A DNA stretch of 64,000 nt from Komagataeibacter sp. FNDCR2 (GCF_021295395.1 NZ_JAIWOU010000001.1:499001-563000); one strand, 5' to 3'. Positions 26,111-35,390 are shown, counted from the first letter of the stretch. The notes: generated from the sequence alone by a model not told the origin. Made by a program: numbers and translations.

Positions 26111-26689
26111 ATGGCCGTACCGCATACCCGCACCCGCACAACCAGTACTCCCATGCCTGCGGGCATTCCGCACCGTGTCGCCGCGCTATTGCGCGCGGAT
26201 CGCCGGGCACGGCTGCTTGCGCGGGACATCGCCGCCGGGCTGCAACCCGATATGGGACCAGATGGCCCCGCGGCAATGGCGCGCTCAGTTGAGACCACGC
26301 GCATTGCCCTTGCTCCCGGCGCGCGTCCCCATACCGTGCGCCGCCTGCGTGATGGCTGTATGCTTGACCGCCTGTTCCACCGCGCCAATGCAGGGCTGAG
26401 TGCCGAACAGCATGAAGCCGGTCTGCGCTTTCGCCGTTACTGGCTACGCAGCACGCATAGCGGGCGGATGGTGCAACGTTACACCCCCCACACCGGCGCC
26501 GGTGCGGGCACCATGGAGGAAACCGAGGCTGCCGTGCATGCGCGCCGCGCAATTGATCGTGCGCTGGCCCTTCTTACCCCCGCCCGTGCCCGCACGGTCT
26601 GCGCCGTGTGCGGAATGGACGAACACCCTGGCACGCGCACGCGCACGCTGCGCACCGCGCTGGATGTATTGCATGAACAGTGGCGGTGA
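26111..26689 (+). CDS. Phage-type protein resembling DUF6456
   Basis: A 192-residue Arg-rich protein, the first substantial gene to the right of the operator region and so probably under repressor control. The second half resembles DUF6456 proteins: LSAEQHEAGLRFRRYWL, then a spacer and a closing helical segment AIDRALALL with VCAVCGMDEHPG and LRTALDVLHEQW. Such proteins occur next to phage-type regulators in alphaproteobacteria, with unknown function. The resemblance is moderate, and an antiterminator or other early role is a guess. Confidence 0.5.
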   Translation: MAVPHTRTRTTSTPMPAGIPHRVAALLRADRRARLLARDIAAGLQPDMGPDGPAAMARSVETTRIALAPGARPHTVRRLRDGCMLDRLFHRANAGLSAEQHEAGLRFRRYWLRSTHSGRMVQRYTPHTGAGAGTMEETEAAVHARRAIDRALALLTPARARTVCAVCGMDEHPGTRTRTLRTALDVLHEQWR

Positions 26690-26866
26690 AGTGAGAGAAG
26701 GCATCCCCCTTTACCATTACAAATAGATAAAAGCGCCTTCATTTGGTTACTGCATAATCAAAAATAAAATTATTATTTCCAGTTATTCTTTCGGTAAAGA
26801 ACATCCTCTACGCATTTTCCATGACAAAGGTATTGCTGAGTCCGCGCATGTGGTAAACTGGAGGGT

Positions 26867-27982
26867 ATGAACAGAACCGGACTCTGCCTTGCCCTGCTCT
26901 CCGCCGTGCTGTTTGGCATCAGCACCCCGTTCGCCAAGATGCTGCTTGGGGATATGACACCACAGATGGCGGCGGGCCTGCTTTACCTTGGCTCCGGCGC
27001 GGGGCTGGCGCTGGTGCTGCGCGCACGCACCGCATTGCGGCTGCCCACGCATGACGAGGCCCCGCTTACGCGCGCGGACCTGCCGTGCCTGCTGGCGGTT
27101 ATCGCGGCGGGCGGGGTGGCGGGGCCGCTGCTGCTTATGGTCGGGCTGGCACGGACGGATGCGGCCAGCGCGTCGCTGCTGCTCAATCTGGAAAGCATTG
27201 CGACGCTGCTGATCGCCTGGATCGTGTTCCGTGAAAATGTGGACCGGCGACTACTGCTAGGCGCGGGGTGCATCCTGCTGGGCGCGGGCGCACTGTCATG
27301 GCAGGGACATGCGACGTTTGCCCCCGGCGCGCTCTACATCGCCGCGGCCTGCCTGTGCTGGGGTGTTGACAATAACCTCAGCGGTCGGCTCTCGGCGGCG
27401 GACCCGGTACGTATCGCCATGATCAAGGGCATCGTTGCGGGTAGCGTGAACCTGGCGGCCGCCCTTGTGTTCCAGCATGCGGGCCTGCCGGGAACGGGCA
27501 TCATCGCCGCAGCCGCCGGAGTGGGGTTTCTGGGCTATGGGGTCAGCCTTGTGCTGTTCATGCTGGGGCTGCGCCATCTTGGCGCGGCGCGTACGGGGGC
27601 CTATTTCGCGCTTGCGCCCTTTGTCGGCGCGATGGTGTCGGTCGTGCTGTTCCATGGGCAGGGGGGAGACATGCCGCGCCTGCTGGTGGCAGGCATGTTG
27701 ATGGGAACGGGGCTATGGCTGCACCTGAGCGAACGCCACGCCCATATCCATGAACATGAGGAAATGGAACACACCCACCGCCATGTGCATGATGACCATC
27801 ACCAGCACCCCCATGGCCCCGACGACCCGGCGGGTGAGCCGCACACCCACCGCCACCGGCACACAAGATTGGTGCATAGCCACGCCCATTACCCCGACCT
27901 GCACCATCGGCACGCACATGACGACAGCCATGGCCACGACCACGGACACGAACATGGCTCCGGTTCCGCGCCTGTGGCCTGA
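26867..27982 (+). CDS. DMT/EamA-family transporter with His-rich tail
   Basis: A 371-residue membrane protein with ten predicted helices in two EamA repeats (drug/metabolite transporter superfamily). The first helix, LLSAVLFGISTPFAKMLLG, is typical. From about residue 287 a cytoplasmic tail holds nearly 30 His residues in roughly 80 positions (HAHIHEHEEMEHTHRHVHDD and later clusters), which suggests binding of nickel, zinc, cobalt or copper. Similar His-tailed DMT proteins exist in other alphaproteobacteria, so this is probably a host-type cargo gene. The upstream gap is A+T-rich and probably carries its own promoter. Confidence 0.85.
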   Translation: MNRTGLCLALLSAVLFGISTPFAKMLLGDMTPQMAAGLLYLGSGAGLALVLRARTALRLPTHDEAPLTRADLPCLLAVIAAGGVAGPLLLMVGLARTDAASASLLLNLESIATLLIAWIVFRENVDRRLLLGAGCILLGAGALSWQGHATFAPGALYIAAACLCWGVDNNLSGRLSAADPVRIAMIKGIVAGSVNLAAALVFQHAGLPGTGIIAAAAGVGFLGYGVSLVLFMLGLRHLGAARTGAYFALAPFVGAMVSVVLFHGQGGDMPRLLVAGMLMGTGLWLHLSERHAHIHEHEEMEHTHRHVHDDHHQHPHGPDDPAGEPHTHRHRHTRLVHSHAHYPDLHHRHAHDDSHGHDHGHEHGSGSAPVA

Positions 27983-28002
27983 ACGCCTCGCCTGTTGCTG
28001 AT

Positions 28003-28034
28003 TTGACAGGCTTTATGTCCGACCCGTACATAAA
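28003..28034 (+). promoter_or_regulatory. Candidate promoter with embedded inverted repeat
   Basis: A perfect -35-like TTGACA (28003-28008) is followed by an inverted repeat TTTATGT (28012-28018) and ACATAAA (28028-28034) that overlaps the spacer and the expected -10 position. This looks like a repressible promoter for the gene at 28059. The -10 box itself is poor. Confidence 0.4.
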
Positions 28035-28058
28035 AACCGTGTCAGGCGAAGAAAAGGC

Positions 28059-29120
28059 ATGATGGTGGCGTATCAGGGCAGTGACGTAGTGGACCCGCCT
28101 TTCTGGCTGGCCACGCCGGAGCATGATTTTACCGAACTGGCGCATATCGTGCTGCCGGAAGCAGAAAACCTGCTGGCGACACAGGGCGTGTTCGCCCCTT
28201 TTGGCGCTGTCATGGACCTGCGCGGCGGTATCGCGCGCGTGACCCCGCCACTCACCATGGCCGACCCCGCAGCCCAGTTGACGCAGGTGCAGGCCGCGCT
28301 ACGTGACAGCGTACGCACCAGCCCCCGCCGCGCGGCTGCCGTGATCGCCAACTGCACCGTCATCCTGCCCGGTGGGAAAGCGGCGACACAGGCGGCGGTT
28401 GTCATGTGCGCGTATCGGGATGGTTCCGCCGCGCAGATTGCCTATCCCTATACCCTGGTCAATGGCCGGGTCATGTTCGCTCAACCCGCATGGGATGAAG
28501 GGATGCAGGACATTTTCCCGCCCATAAGGCTGCGGCCCTATGTGCGCGAAGCCTGCCCGCCACGCCCGGCGGGCTATGCCGTGGGGCTGTTCATGGTCCA
28601 TGGCCTTGACCCTGCGGAGATCCTGCAGCGCCTCGGGCTGAAAAATGCCGGGGCGGGGACGGACATGCCCACTGCGCGCCAGTGCATCGCCCCGCTGCCG
28701 GGCGGGTGGTGCGTACTGTGGTGCAATGACATGGCGGATGCGACAGCCCTGCGCGCGCGCATTGCCATACTGGGCACGGGGGCGGACGTAATAGTTACCG
28801 CTATTGATGAACATACGTATTCCAGCTGCGCCACTGCTCACCATAACGGGGTGGAGATATGGTCCGTTACCCATGATGGCGGAATCGGCCCGCATGATCT
28901 CAAGACCAGCGGCCAGCCGCCTACGCAACTGGCCAATCTTGTGGCGGAAATGGAAAAGGAAGAAGTGGAAAGCGGCTATCCGCCCGGCGCGGTCGATTTT
29001 TACTTCGATATTCCCGTGGCACTGGTCCATGCCCTGACCGGGTTCAGCTATTGCCAGCCCGATAGCGCGCAGGGCCATCGTGTCTTTACGCCCCTCATGA
29101 AAAGTGCATCACAAGCCTAA
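28059..29120 (+). CDS. Unrecognised two-part protein of the cargo region
   Basis: A 353-residue cytoplasmic protein with no signal peptide or membrane segment; I do not recognise the family with certainty. The N-terminal part (about 1-170) includes FAPFGAVMDLRGGIARV and ends near IAYPYTLVNGRVMFAQP. The C-terminal part (about 250-330) has TYSSCATAHHNGVEIWSV, then THDGGIGPHDL and VDFYFDIPVALVHALTGF, a pattern like small regulatory or immunity-type domains. It sits between the DMT transporter and the terminase, with its own candidate promoter. A phage moron, an immunity gene or a host gene are all possible. ATG codons at 28059 and 28062 are both possible starts. Confidence 0.6.
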   Translation: MMVAYQGSDVVDPPFWLATPEHDFTELAHIVLPEAENLLATQGVFAPFGAVMDLRGGIARVTPPLTMADPAAQLTQVQAALRDSVRTSPRRAAAVIANCTVILPGGKAATQAAVVMCAYRDGSAAQIAYPYTLVNGRVMFAQPAWDEGMQDIFPPIRLRPYVREACPPRPAGYAVGLFMVHGLDPAEILQRLGLKNAGAGTDMPTARQCIAPLPGGWCVLWCNDMADATALRARIAILGTGADVIVTAIDEHTYSSCATAHHNGVEIWSVTHDGGIGPHDLKTSGQPPTQLANLVAEMEKEEVESGYPPGAVDFYFDIPVALVHALTGFSYCQPDSAQGHRVFTPLMKSASQA

Positions 29121-29142
29121 GGCGCTACCAGAATTTTTATTA

Positions 29143-29156
29143 ATACATTGATGTAT
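29143..29156. promoter_or_regulatory. Palindrome in the late-operon leader
   Basis: ATACAT and ATGTAT flank a 2-bp centre, about 190 bp upstream of the first packaging gene and just after the preceding stop codon. It is a candidate operator or activator site for the late promoter; no clear promoter boxes were recognised. Confidence 0.35.
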
Positions 29157-29274
29157 AGCAGCGGGGTCATTTTGACGTTGATAGCCAGGCTGTAATCCCG
29201 TCCGCGGGTCGTATGGATATATGTTTGCTGCCTGCACGGTTTTTTTGCATAAACATCTCATCATGACAGAACCG

Positions 29275-29303
29275 CGCCCGGCACCCCCCTCGGTGGCCGG
29301 GCG
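29275..29303 (+). other. G+C-rich hairpin before the terminase gene
   Basis: CGCCCGGC and GCCGGGCG form a perfect 8-bp stem 40 bp before the small terminase start. It has no T-tract, so it is more likely an mRNA leader structure than a terminator. It is the first of several hairpins placed ahead of late genes. Confidence 0.45.
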
Positions 29304-29342
29304 TTGTGCATTCTGGCCCCCGTAATCCATAGGGAGAACGCC

Positions 29343-29747
29343 ATGCCCCAACACGCTGCCCCGCAGGTGCCGCGGCGCGGGGCGTACAGCCGCCGCCTGG
29401 CGGATGAAATCTGCACCCGTCTGGCCGACGGGCAGAGCCTGCGCGCGATCTGTAGCGCGACGGGCATGCCGCATCGCGCCACTGTCTTTCGCTGGTTGCG
29501 CGACAACGCTGCCTTTCGCGCCTTATACGCCACCGCACGCGAAGCGGCGTCCGACACCCTGGCCGAGGAGATCATAGCCATAGCCGACCGCGCCACGGGC
29601 CGGGATGATGTGCCCGCCATAAAACTGCGCATGGAAGCCCGCATGTGGGTCGCCGCCCGCCTGCGGGCTTCCACCACGCCCGCCCGCGCCGAAAATGGCG
29701 CAACCAGCATCGCCATTACCATCACCGCCGATGACACCGCCCTCTGA
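29343..29747 (+). CDS. Phage terminase small subunit
   Basis: A 134-residue DNA-recognition subunit of the packaging motor. The helix-turn-helix segment YSRRLADEICTRLADGQSLR, followed by ICSATGMPHRATVFRWLRD, is typical, as is the acidic helix DTLAEEIIAIADRA. AGGGAGAA lies 5 bp before the ATG at 29343. It overlaps the large subunit gene by 17 bases, as usual for packaging genes. It probably binds the phage packaging site, or DNA loosely if the particle packages host DNA. Confidence 0.82.
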   Translation: MPQHAAPQVPRRGAYSRRLADEICTRLADGQSLRAICSATGMPHRATVFRWLRDNAAFRALYATAREAASDTLAEEIIAIADRATGRDDVPAIKLRMEARMWVAARLRASTTPARAENGATSIAITITADDTAL

Positions 29748-31071
29748 CCCGCACGCACCCCACCAGCCCTTTCACCTGACTGCCGACCAGCGTGCCGCCA
29801 ACCGGCTGCTGGGTGGTCCTGCCACCCATATCCTGCTGCGTGGCGGCGCGCGTTCGGGCAAGACGTTCGTGCTGGTGCGCGCCCTGGTCATCCGCGCGCT
29901 CAGGGCGGCGGAGACGCGGCACGGGATCTTCCGCCACCGGCTGAACGCGCTGCGGGCGACGGTTGTGGCCGATACGTTTCCCACGGTCATGCGGCGGTGC
30001 TTTCCCGCCGTGCCGTGGGCGGTCTCACGCACCGACTGGACGGTGGAACTGCCCAATGGCTCCACCATCGTGTTCGGCGGGCTGGATGACGAGGACCGCA
30101 CCGAAAAGATACTGGGACTGGAATTCGCCACCGTGTACCTGAACGAAGCCAGCCAGATCACCTATGGCGCGCGCAACATGCTGCTGACGCGACTGGCGCA
30201 GAAATCACCCCTGGCGCTGAAGGAATATATCGACGCCAACCCACCCACAACGGCGCACTGGCTTTACCGTGTATTCGAGGATGGCGTGGAGCCGACATCC
30301 GGCGCGCCGCTTGACCGGGCGGCTTACGCCACCATGCGCCTGAACCCCGATGGCAACCGCGCCAATCTGTCGGCCCAGTATCTGGCCCAGCTTGCCGCCC
30401 TGCCGGAGCGCGAACGCAGGCGTTTCGTGCTGGGGGAATACCAGCAGGCGGTGGATGGTGCATTGTGGCGGATGGAGGACTTCCACCGCGCGGCCCCCAT
30501 TACGCCCACCAGCCGCAATGCGGTGGCCGGACGGATGCGGCGCATTGTGGTGGCGGTTGATCCGTCGGGCTGCGCAGGGCCGGAAGATACGCGATCGGAT
30601 GAGATCGGCATTGTCGTCTGCGGTGTGGACGCGGCGGGGCAGGGCCATGTGCTGGCCGACCTGTCACGGCGCGATACGCCCGCGGGCTGGGCGCGTGCGG
30701 CCTTGCAGGCGCAGGGCGAATGGGGGGCCGAGCGCATTGTGGCCGAGCATAATTTTGGCGGCGCGCTGGTGGAGGCCACCCTGCGCGGCATCAACCCCGC
30801 GGCCCCCCTGCGCATGGTTACCGCCAGCCGGGGCAAGGCGGCGCGGGCCGAGCCTGTGGCCGCGCTGTACGAACAGGGTCGCGTGACGCATCACGGCACC
30901 TTCGCCACGATGGAGGAACAGTTATGCCAGTTTTCCGCCGCCGGGTACCATGGCCCCCATTCGCCCGACCGGGCTGACGCGCTGGTATGGGCGCTAAGTG
31001 ACCTCATGCTCGCCGCCCCTCTACCCGCCCCGGCGCGGTGGACGCCTACGCGCTTCAATATGGGGCGGTAG
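29731..31071 (+). CDS. Phage terminase large subunit
   Basis: A 446-residue packaging ATPase-nuclease. The Walker A loop GGARSGKT is at 38-45, the Walker B region TVYLNEAS has Glu139, and the RNase-H-like nuclease domain starts with VVAVDPSG (Asp277), continues with AEHNFGG and closes with SPDRADALVWAL. All catalytic positions look intact. The start at 29731 lies inside the small-subunit gene. The protein is of the general headful-capable type, but the packaging mode cannot be told from sequence alone. Confidence 0.93.
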   Translation: MTPPSDPHAPHQPFHLTADQRAANRLLGGPATHILLRGGARSGKTFVLVRALVIRALRAAETRHGIFRHRLNALRATVVADTFPTVMRRCFPAVPWAVSRTDWTVELPNGSTIVFGGLDDEDRTEKILGLEFATVYLNEASQITYGARNMLLTRLAQKSPLALKEYIDANPPTTAHWLYRVFEDGVEPTSGAPLDRAAYATMRLNPDGNRANLSAQYLAQLAALPERERRRFVLGEYQQAVDGALWRMEDFHRAAPITPTSRNAVAGRMRRIVVAVDPSGCAGPEDTRSDEIGIVVCGVDAAGQGHVLADLSRRDTPAGWARAALQAQGEWGAERIVAEHNFGGALVEATLRGINPAAPLRMVTASRGKAARAEPVAALYEQGRVTHHGTFATMEEQLCQFSAAGYHGPHSPDRADALVWALSDLMLAAPLPAPARWTPTRFNMGR

Positions 31072-31221
31072 GCCCAGGCCCTGTGCCGCGCGCAAGGGGC
31101 GCGTGTGGAAAATGCGCCAGATGGATCGCGCTGCCATGAACCCCTACCCGGACGGCACGAGCGGGTCATTTCCCGTTCGAGGATATCACCGTCATACCGC
31201 CACGCCTATCGGAGAAACCAC

Positions 31222-32634
31222 ATGGACTGGCAGGAACTCAAGAAAACCTATCCGCGTGACCCGGACCTGCCCGCCCGCGCGCATGACCTCGCCGCCCTGA
31301 CGCGCGTGCGTGAGGGGACGCAGTACGACGCCATCCCCAACCCGTTCGGCACCGAATATAACGGGGCAGGGGAATATATCCCGCTGGCATGCCGCAGGCC
31401 ATCGGTCCGTACCAATATGTGCCGCGCGGTGGTGGATGACGCCGTCTCGCTGGTATTCGGGGCGTCCCACTGGCCCGCAACGGGAGCGCACGACCCCGCG
31501 CTGCCCGGCATACTGGCGCAGATGGCCACGGAAACCGCGCTGCCCGCGCTCATGACGGAGGCCGCAACGCGCGGTAGCATCGGTTCGGTTGCGGTGCTGA
31601 TGGAAGCCGTGGACCATCGCCTGCGCCTGCAGGTGCATGACACGTTGTACCTGACCCCGCAATGGGATGCCTGTGGCGAACTGTCCAGCGTGACCGAACG
31701 CTACAAGGTGCCCGGCCATGTTCTGGCCGCGCAGGGCTGGCCCATCGCGGCGCAGGAGGGGGCAAGCCTGTTCTGGTGGCAGCGCGTATGGGACCGGGCG
31801 GACTGCCATGTATATGTGCCCCAGCGTGTCGATGCGGGCGTACCCGTGCGGGTGGATGGCGCGCACGGCACGCATCACGGCCTTGGCTTCGTGCCGTGGG
31901 TGTGGATGGCGAACCTTGCCGCCCCCGGCGTGATCGACGGGCCATGTACCTTCGCGCCCGCCATTGATACGGTCATTGAATGCGATTATCTGCTGTCCCA
32001 ATCCGGGCGGGGGCTGAAATACAGCGCCGACCCGCGTCTGGTCATCCGCGCGGGGCCGGATCCTTACGCCGATGGTACGCCCGCGGCTACCGGTGGCGCG
32101 GCAAGCGCGCTGACCCTGCCGCTGGATGGGGACGCCAAACTGCTGGAAATAAACGGTGATGCGGCGGACGCCATGCGCGCGCATTACCGTGAGCTACGCG
32201 CCAGCGTAATGGAGCAGATCCACGGCAACCGCGCCCAGGCCGACAGTCTGGCCGCCCCCACATCGGGCCGGGCGATGGAGATGCTGTACCAGCCGCTTCT
32301 GTGGCTGGCGGACCGGATGCGCCTTTCCTACGGTGAATACGGGCTGCTGGCGCTGTACCGCATGGTCTGCCGATTTTCACAGGCCATACATGGTGGCCTG
32401 CGCATTGGGAGCATGGAGTATGCCGGGCTTGATCCCGCCGGCCTTGCGCTGCAATGGCCACCCTATTTTCCCGGCACGGAGTCCGAACTGGCGCAGCTTG
32501 CGCAGGGGCTGAATACCGCCGTGCAGGGCGGCTTCGTCTCGCGCCAGACGGCCTGCGCCATTTTTGCCGCGCGCGCGGGCGCTTCATCACCCCATGCGGA
32601 ATGGGCGCGCATCAGCGCCGACAGCCTGACCTGA
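31222..32634 (+). CDS. Phage portal protein
   Basis: A 470-residue portal protein of the SPP1-gp6-like type that forms the DNA entry ring of the head. Indicative parts are the early SVRTNMCRAVVDDAVSLVFG segment, the middle VIECDYLLSQSGRGL, and the helical stem region RAHYRELRASVMEQIHGNRA with SGRAMEMLYQPLLWLADRMR. GGAGAAA lies 5 bp before the ATG at 31222. Position right after the terminase supports the call. Confidence 0.82.
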   Translation: MDWQELKKTYPRDPDLPARAHDLAALTRVREGTQYDAIPNPFGTEYNGAGEYIPLACRRPSVRTNMCRAVVDDAVSLVFGASHWPATGAHDPALPGILAQMATETALPALMTEAATRGSIGSVAVLMEAVDHRLRLQVHDTLYLTPQWDACGELSSVTERYKVPGHVLAAQGWPIAAQEGASLFWWQRVWDRADCHVYVPQRVDAGVPVRVDGAHGTHHGLGFVPWVWMANLAAPGVIDGPCTFAPAIDTVIECDYLLSQSGRGLKYSADPRLVIRAGPDPYADGTPAATGGAASALTLPLDGDAKLLEINGDAADAMRAHYRELRASVMEQIHGNRAQADSLAAPTSGRAMEMLYQPLLWLADRMRLSYGEYGLLALYRMVCRFSQAIHGGLRIGSMEYAGLDPAGLALQWPPYFPGTESELAQLAQGLNTAVQGGFVSRQTACAIFAARAGASSPHAEWARISADSLT

Positions 32635-32660
32635 TCCTTACTTTCATTATGGAGCCATCC

Positions 32661-33161
32661 ATGACCCGATCAAGCGTTCCCGAAACCCCCGATATGGCTA
32701 CCCTGCGCCGTGAACTGGACGCCCTGCGCGCCGAACGTGACGAAGCCATGCAGGCCCGCACCGCGCTGGAGGCCGACCTTGCCCGCGCCACCGAACAGGC
32801 CAGCACGGCCCGCACCCGCGCCAGCCGCGCCGTAATCCGCGCCGAAGCCCGTGCCATGGCCGCGCGCATGGGGGCGGTGGAACCCGCCGATGTGGTACGG
32901 CTGGTGGACCTGTCTGCCGTTACACTAACCGAGGACGGCAGGTCACAAGGGCTGGACACAATAATGGAGGCCGCGCGAGAAAACCGCGCCTATCTGTTCA
33001 CCCCACCGCCACCGGCATCGGGCGCGGCCAGCGGCACCACCGCCGCAGGTCCGGCCCCCCGTGCGGGCGATCCCAGCCCGTTCGATGCCCGTACGGCGGG
33101 CGCGCGCGATGTGAAAGCGGCTGCGAATGCTGCCGGGCTGCGCTGGCCGGTGACGACCTGA
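32661..33161 (+). CDS. Putative scaffold protein
   Basis: A 166-residue protein whose first 65 residues form a strong coiled coil (ATLRRELDALRAERDEAMQA and onward), followed by a short globular part and a Pro/Ala-rich tail ending near AAANAAGLRWPV. Size, coiled coil and place between portal and capsid fit a head scaffold. GGAG lies 6 bp before the ATG; an in-frame ATG 12 bases upstream is possible. Confidence 0.65.
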   Translation: MTRSSVPETPDMATLRRELDALRAERDEAMQARTALEADLARATEQASTARTRASRAVIRAEARAMAARMGAVEPADVVRLVDLSAVTLTEDGRSQGLDTIMEAARENRAYLFTPPPPASGAASGTTAAGPAPRAGDPSPFDARTAGARDVKAAANAAGLRWPVTT

Positions 33162-33301
33162 AACCGTGGGGCGCAGGGCAGGGGTTTCTGGTTTCAGTAT
33201 CGCATGGAATAGGGTAGGCAAGACTGGCGGAGTGTATGAATAGTAAACCGGAATCCGTTTTATTTTCATAACAAATAATTTCCACAAAACAGGTATGTAT
33301 A

Positions 33302-33604
33302 ATGCGGAACTATCATAAAGTAATTACAATCCTGACAGTCTCCGCATTATTTTTTTCCGCGCGGGCCATGGCCGGGGAAGAATACCCCAGGGATGTCGTC
33401 GCTTTTGTACATGACGCCGAAATCTGTCAGTACGTGAGCGGAGAATGGGACAGCACGCTTCCCGACGACAGAAAAAAGGAGCTGACCAGAGAATCAGACA
33501 GGTATTGCAAACGGATTAACGAACGGCAGAAGCATCTTGATGTAAAATATGCTGGTAAGCGGAAAATAACGTCCAGAATAAACTCGTATGATTTCGGTAA
33601 CTGA
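33302..33604 (+). CDS. A+T-rich secreted small protein, likely moron
   Basis: A 100-residue exported protein with a Sec signal peptide ending near RAMAG. The mature part has two cysteines (AEICQYVSGEW and SDRYCKRINER) and a basic C-terminus. It does not resemble any head protein and interrupts the scaffold-capsid order. Composition is much more A+T-rich than the flanking genes, and there are A+T-rich non-coding flanks, with a strong 13-bp hairpin downstream. This fits a phage moron expressed from its own promoter in the lysogen. Function is unknown. Confidence 0.6.
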   Translation: MRNYHKVITILTVSALFFSARAMAGEEYPRDVVAFVHDAEICQYVSGEWDSTLPDDRKKELTRESDRYCKRINERQKHLDVKYAGKRKITSRINSYDFGN

Positions 33605-33768
33605 AAATGCATATACCCATGGTGGAATGGCGCAAACAGGCGGTCTGTCGGGACTTCCCATAATGTGGCCTGTTACCGCAAGCCATTGAATACAGGAAAA
33701 TAACGTCTATAATAATACAGAATACATCATAATAAACCTGTTGTAAAAATGCCTGCTACCGCCTTTTA

Positions 33769-33803
33769 CCCGTTCCGCGCGCCTTCATGCCGCGCGGAAC
33801 GGG
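33769..33803. other. Perfect 13-bp hairpin between moron and capsid
   Basis: CCCGTTCCGCGCG pairs perfectly with CGCGCGGAACGGG across a 9-base loop. There is no T-tract. It may be a moron terminator acting with a factor, an RNA processing site or a recombination remnant. Confidence 0.55.
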
Positions 33804-33905
33804 CAAGGGGTACGTAACCGGCCGCACCTGCGCGCCCCGCGCCGTGTCGCCCCCCTGAACGTCCACCCCGGCCCCACATGGCACAAGACGCCATGGCCCG
33901 TGACC

Positions 33906-33938
33906 AGCCGCCCGTGCACCCGCATGGCGGCTTTTTTT
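33906..33938 (+). terminator. Hairpin with T-tract 25 bp before the capsid start
   Basis: AGCCGCC and GGCGGCT form the stem and seven T residues follow. It lies directly ahead of the ribosome-binding site of the capsid gene, so it would act as an attenuator or an mRNA-stabilising 5' structure rather than an end-of-operon signal. Confidence 0.6.
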
Positions 33939-33962
33939 GTTCTTGCAAGGAAACAGAGCCTC

Positions 33963-35315
33963 ATGGCCATTGCCAATTTCCCCGCAGTCCTCCAGCCGGT
34001 CATCCAGCAGGGGTTCCTGTCCCGCGCGTTTCAGGATGCGCTCCAGTCGCGGCTGGGTTTCCGCTCCATTGCCGACCAGATGGAATTCCCCGCCCGTATC
34101 GGCCAGACCATTACCGATACCCGCGCCGGCCTGCTGCCGCCCGCCACCACACCGCTCAATCCCACCGCCAACACCAGTTTCGACAACGGCATGACGCCCG
34201 CCGAATGGTCGGTTGAACAGTATACCCTTACCATCAACCAGTACGGCAACACCATGGACCTCAACCAGGTGACCGAAGGTGTCGGTATCGCCAACCAGTT
34301 CCTGGCCAATGCTTCACGTCTTGGCATCAATGCCCGCCAGACGCTGGACCGGCTGGCGCGCAACGCGCTGTTTGGCGGGGCGCAGAATGGTGTGGGCGGC
34401 TATCTGGGCGGCAATACGCGCGTCACGACCACGCTGGGGTCGGCGGGCGCGGTGGTGGCGGTGGATGACATTCGCGGCTTCCAGAACGTCCTGTCGGATG
34501 AGGGGCAGGTAATCGCGGTCGGGGCCTCGGCAGGCATGACCGTGACCATCGGCGCGGGCTCGTACACGCTGGTGGGTACGACGGTGGACGCCACCAATAC
34601 CTCCACCGCGCCGGAAGGCGTTTCGGGCACGCTGCTGCTTTCGGGCAATGTGTCGGTATCCGATGGCACGGCGGGCAATGCCGTCATGGCGGCGACCGCA
34701 CCGCTGGTGCTGCGGCCCGGTAACCGCGCCACCACGGCGGCGCTGGTGGCGGGCGACCTGCTGACGGTCCAGTCCATCCTTGGCGCGCTGGCGACACTGC
34801 GTGACAACAACGTACCCACGCCCGAAGGCGGGGTCTATCACTGCTACCTGGACAATGCGCAGCTTCTCGGCCTGTTCCGCGATGATGACTTCAAGCTGCT
34901 CTATCGCGGGCAGTATGGCTCCGACACCTACCAGACGGGCCAGATTTTCGACCTGCTGGGCGTGCGTTTCATCCCCACCACGGAAGCGCCGCAGCAGGCG
35001 TCGCTGGGGGCGGGGGCGATCCATCGCGCCATCATCTGCGGGCAGGGCGCGCTGATCGAGGGGGATTACGCCAATATCGGCACCCATTATGCCCCGCTGC
35101 TTGATGGCGGCGAGCTGACAGATGTGGAGGGCGTGTGCATGATCACCCGCCCCGCGCTGGACCGGCTGGCGCAGATCATCGCGCAGTCGTGGTCGTGGAT
35201 CGGTGGTTTCGCGCTGCCCACCGACCTTACGGCCAACACCACCGTCATCCCCACCGCCACCAACAGCTACCTCAAGCGCGGCGTGGTGATCGAAAGCCTT
35301 GGCGCCGGGGCGTAA
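33963..35315 (+). CDS. Major capsid protein (N4-gp56-like)
   Basis: A 450-residue capsid protein resembling the N4-gp56 coat family. The key stretch is YTLTINQYGNTMDLNQVTEG followed by ANASRLGINARQTLDRLARN, the spine-helix region of HK97-fold coats in this group. A Thr/Ala/Val-rich insertion at about 145-250 (VDATNTSTAPEGVSG and neighbours) may be a surface domain. AAGGAAA lies 13 bp before the ATG at 33963. The preceding hairpin and T-tract may tune its expression. Abundance and order fit the major head subunit. Confidence 0.8.
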   Translation: MAIANFPAVLQPVIQQGFLSRAFQDALQSRLGFRSIADQMEFPARIGQTITDTRAGLLPPATTPLNPTANTSFDNGMTPAEWSVEQYTLTINQYGNTMDLNQVTEGVGIANQFLANASRLGINARQTLDRLARNALFGGAQNGVGGYLGGNTRVTTTLGSAGAVVAVDDIRGFQNVLSDEGQVIAVGASAGMTVTIGAGSYTLVGTTVDATNTSTAPEGVSGTLLLSGNVSVSDGTAGNAVMAATAPLVLRPGNRATTAALVAGDLLTVQSILGALATLRDNNVPTPEGGVYHCYLDNAQLLGLFRDDDFKLLYRGQYGSDTYQTGQIFDLLGVRFIPTTEAPQQASLGAGAIHRAIICGQGALIEGDYANIGTHYAPLLDGGELTDVEGVCMITRPALDRLAQIIAQSWSWIGGFALPTDLTANTTVIPTATNSYLKRGVVIESLGAGA

Positions 35316-35390
35316 GGCCCACGCCTCGGCGGTGCGGCCAGAGTTGGCCGCACCGCCAGCGGACGCAATACATCCAACAGGGGGCCAGAC

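Larger units (their letters stand above)
33605..33962. other. Gap between insert gene and capsid gene
   Basis: The first 150 bases are A+T-rich and without a gene; the rest is G+C-rich and holds two hairpins described separately. The gap probably contains the right end of the inserted moron and the leader of the capsid gene. Confidence 0.4.
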
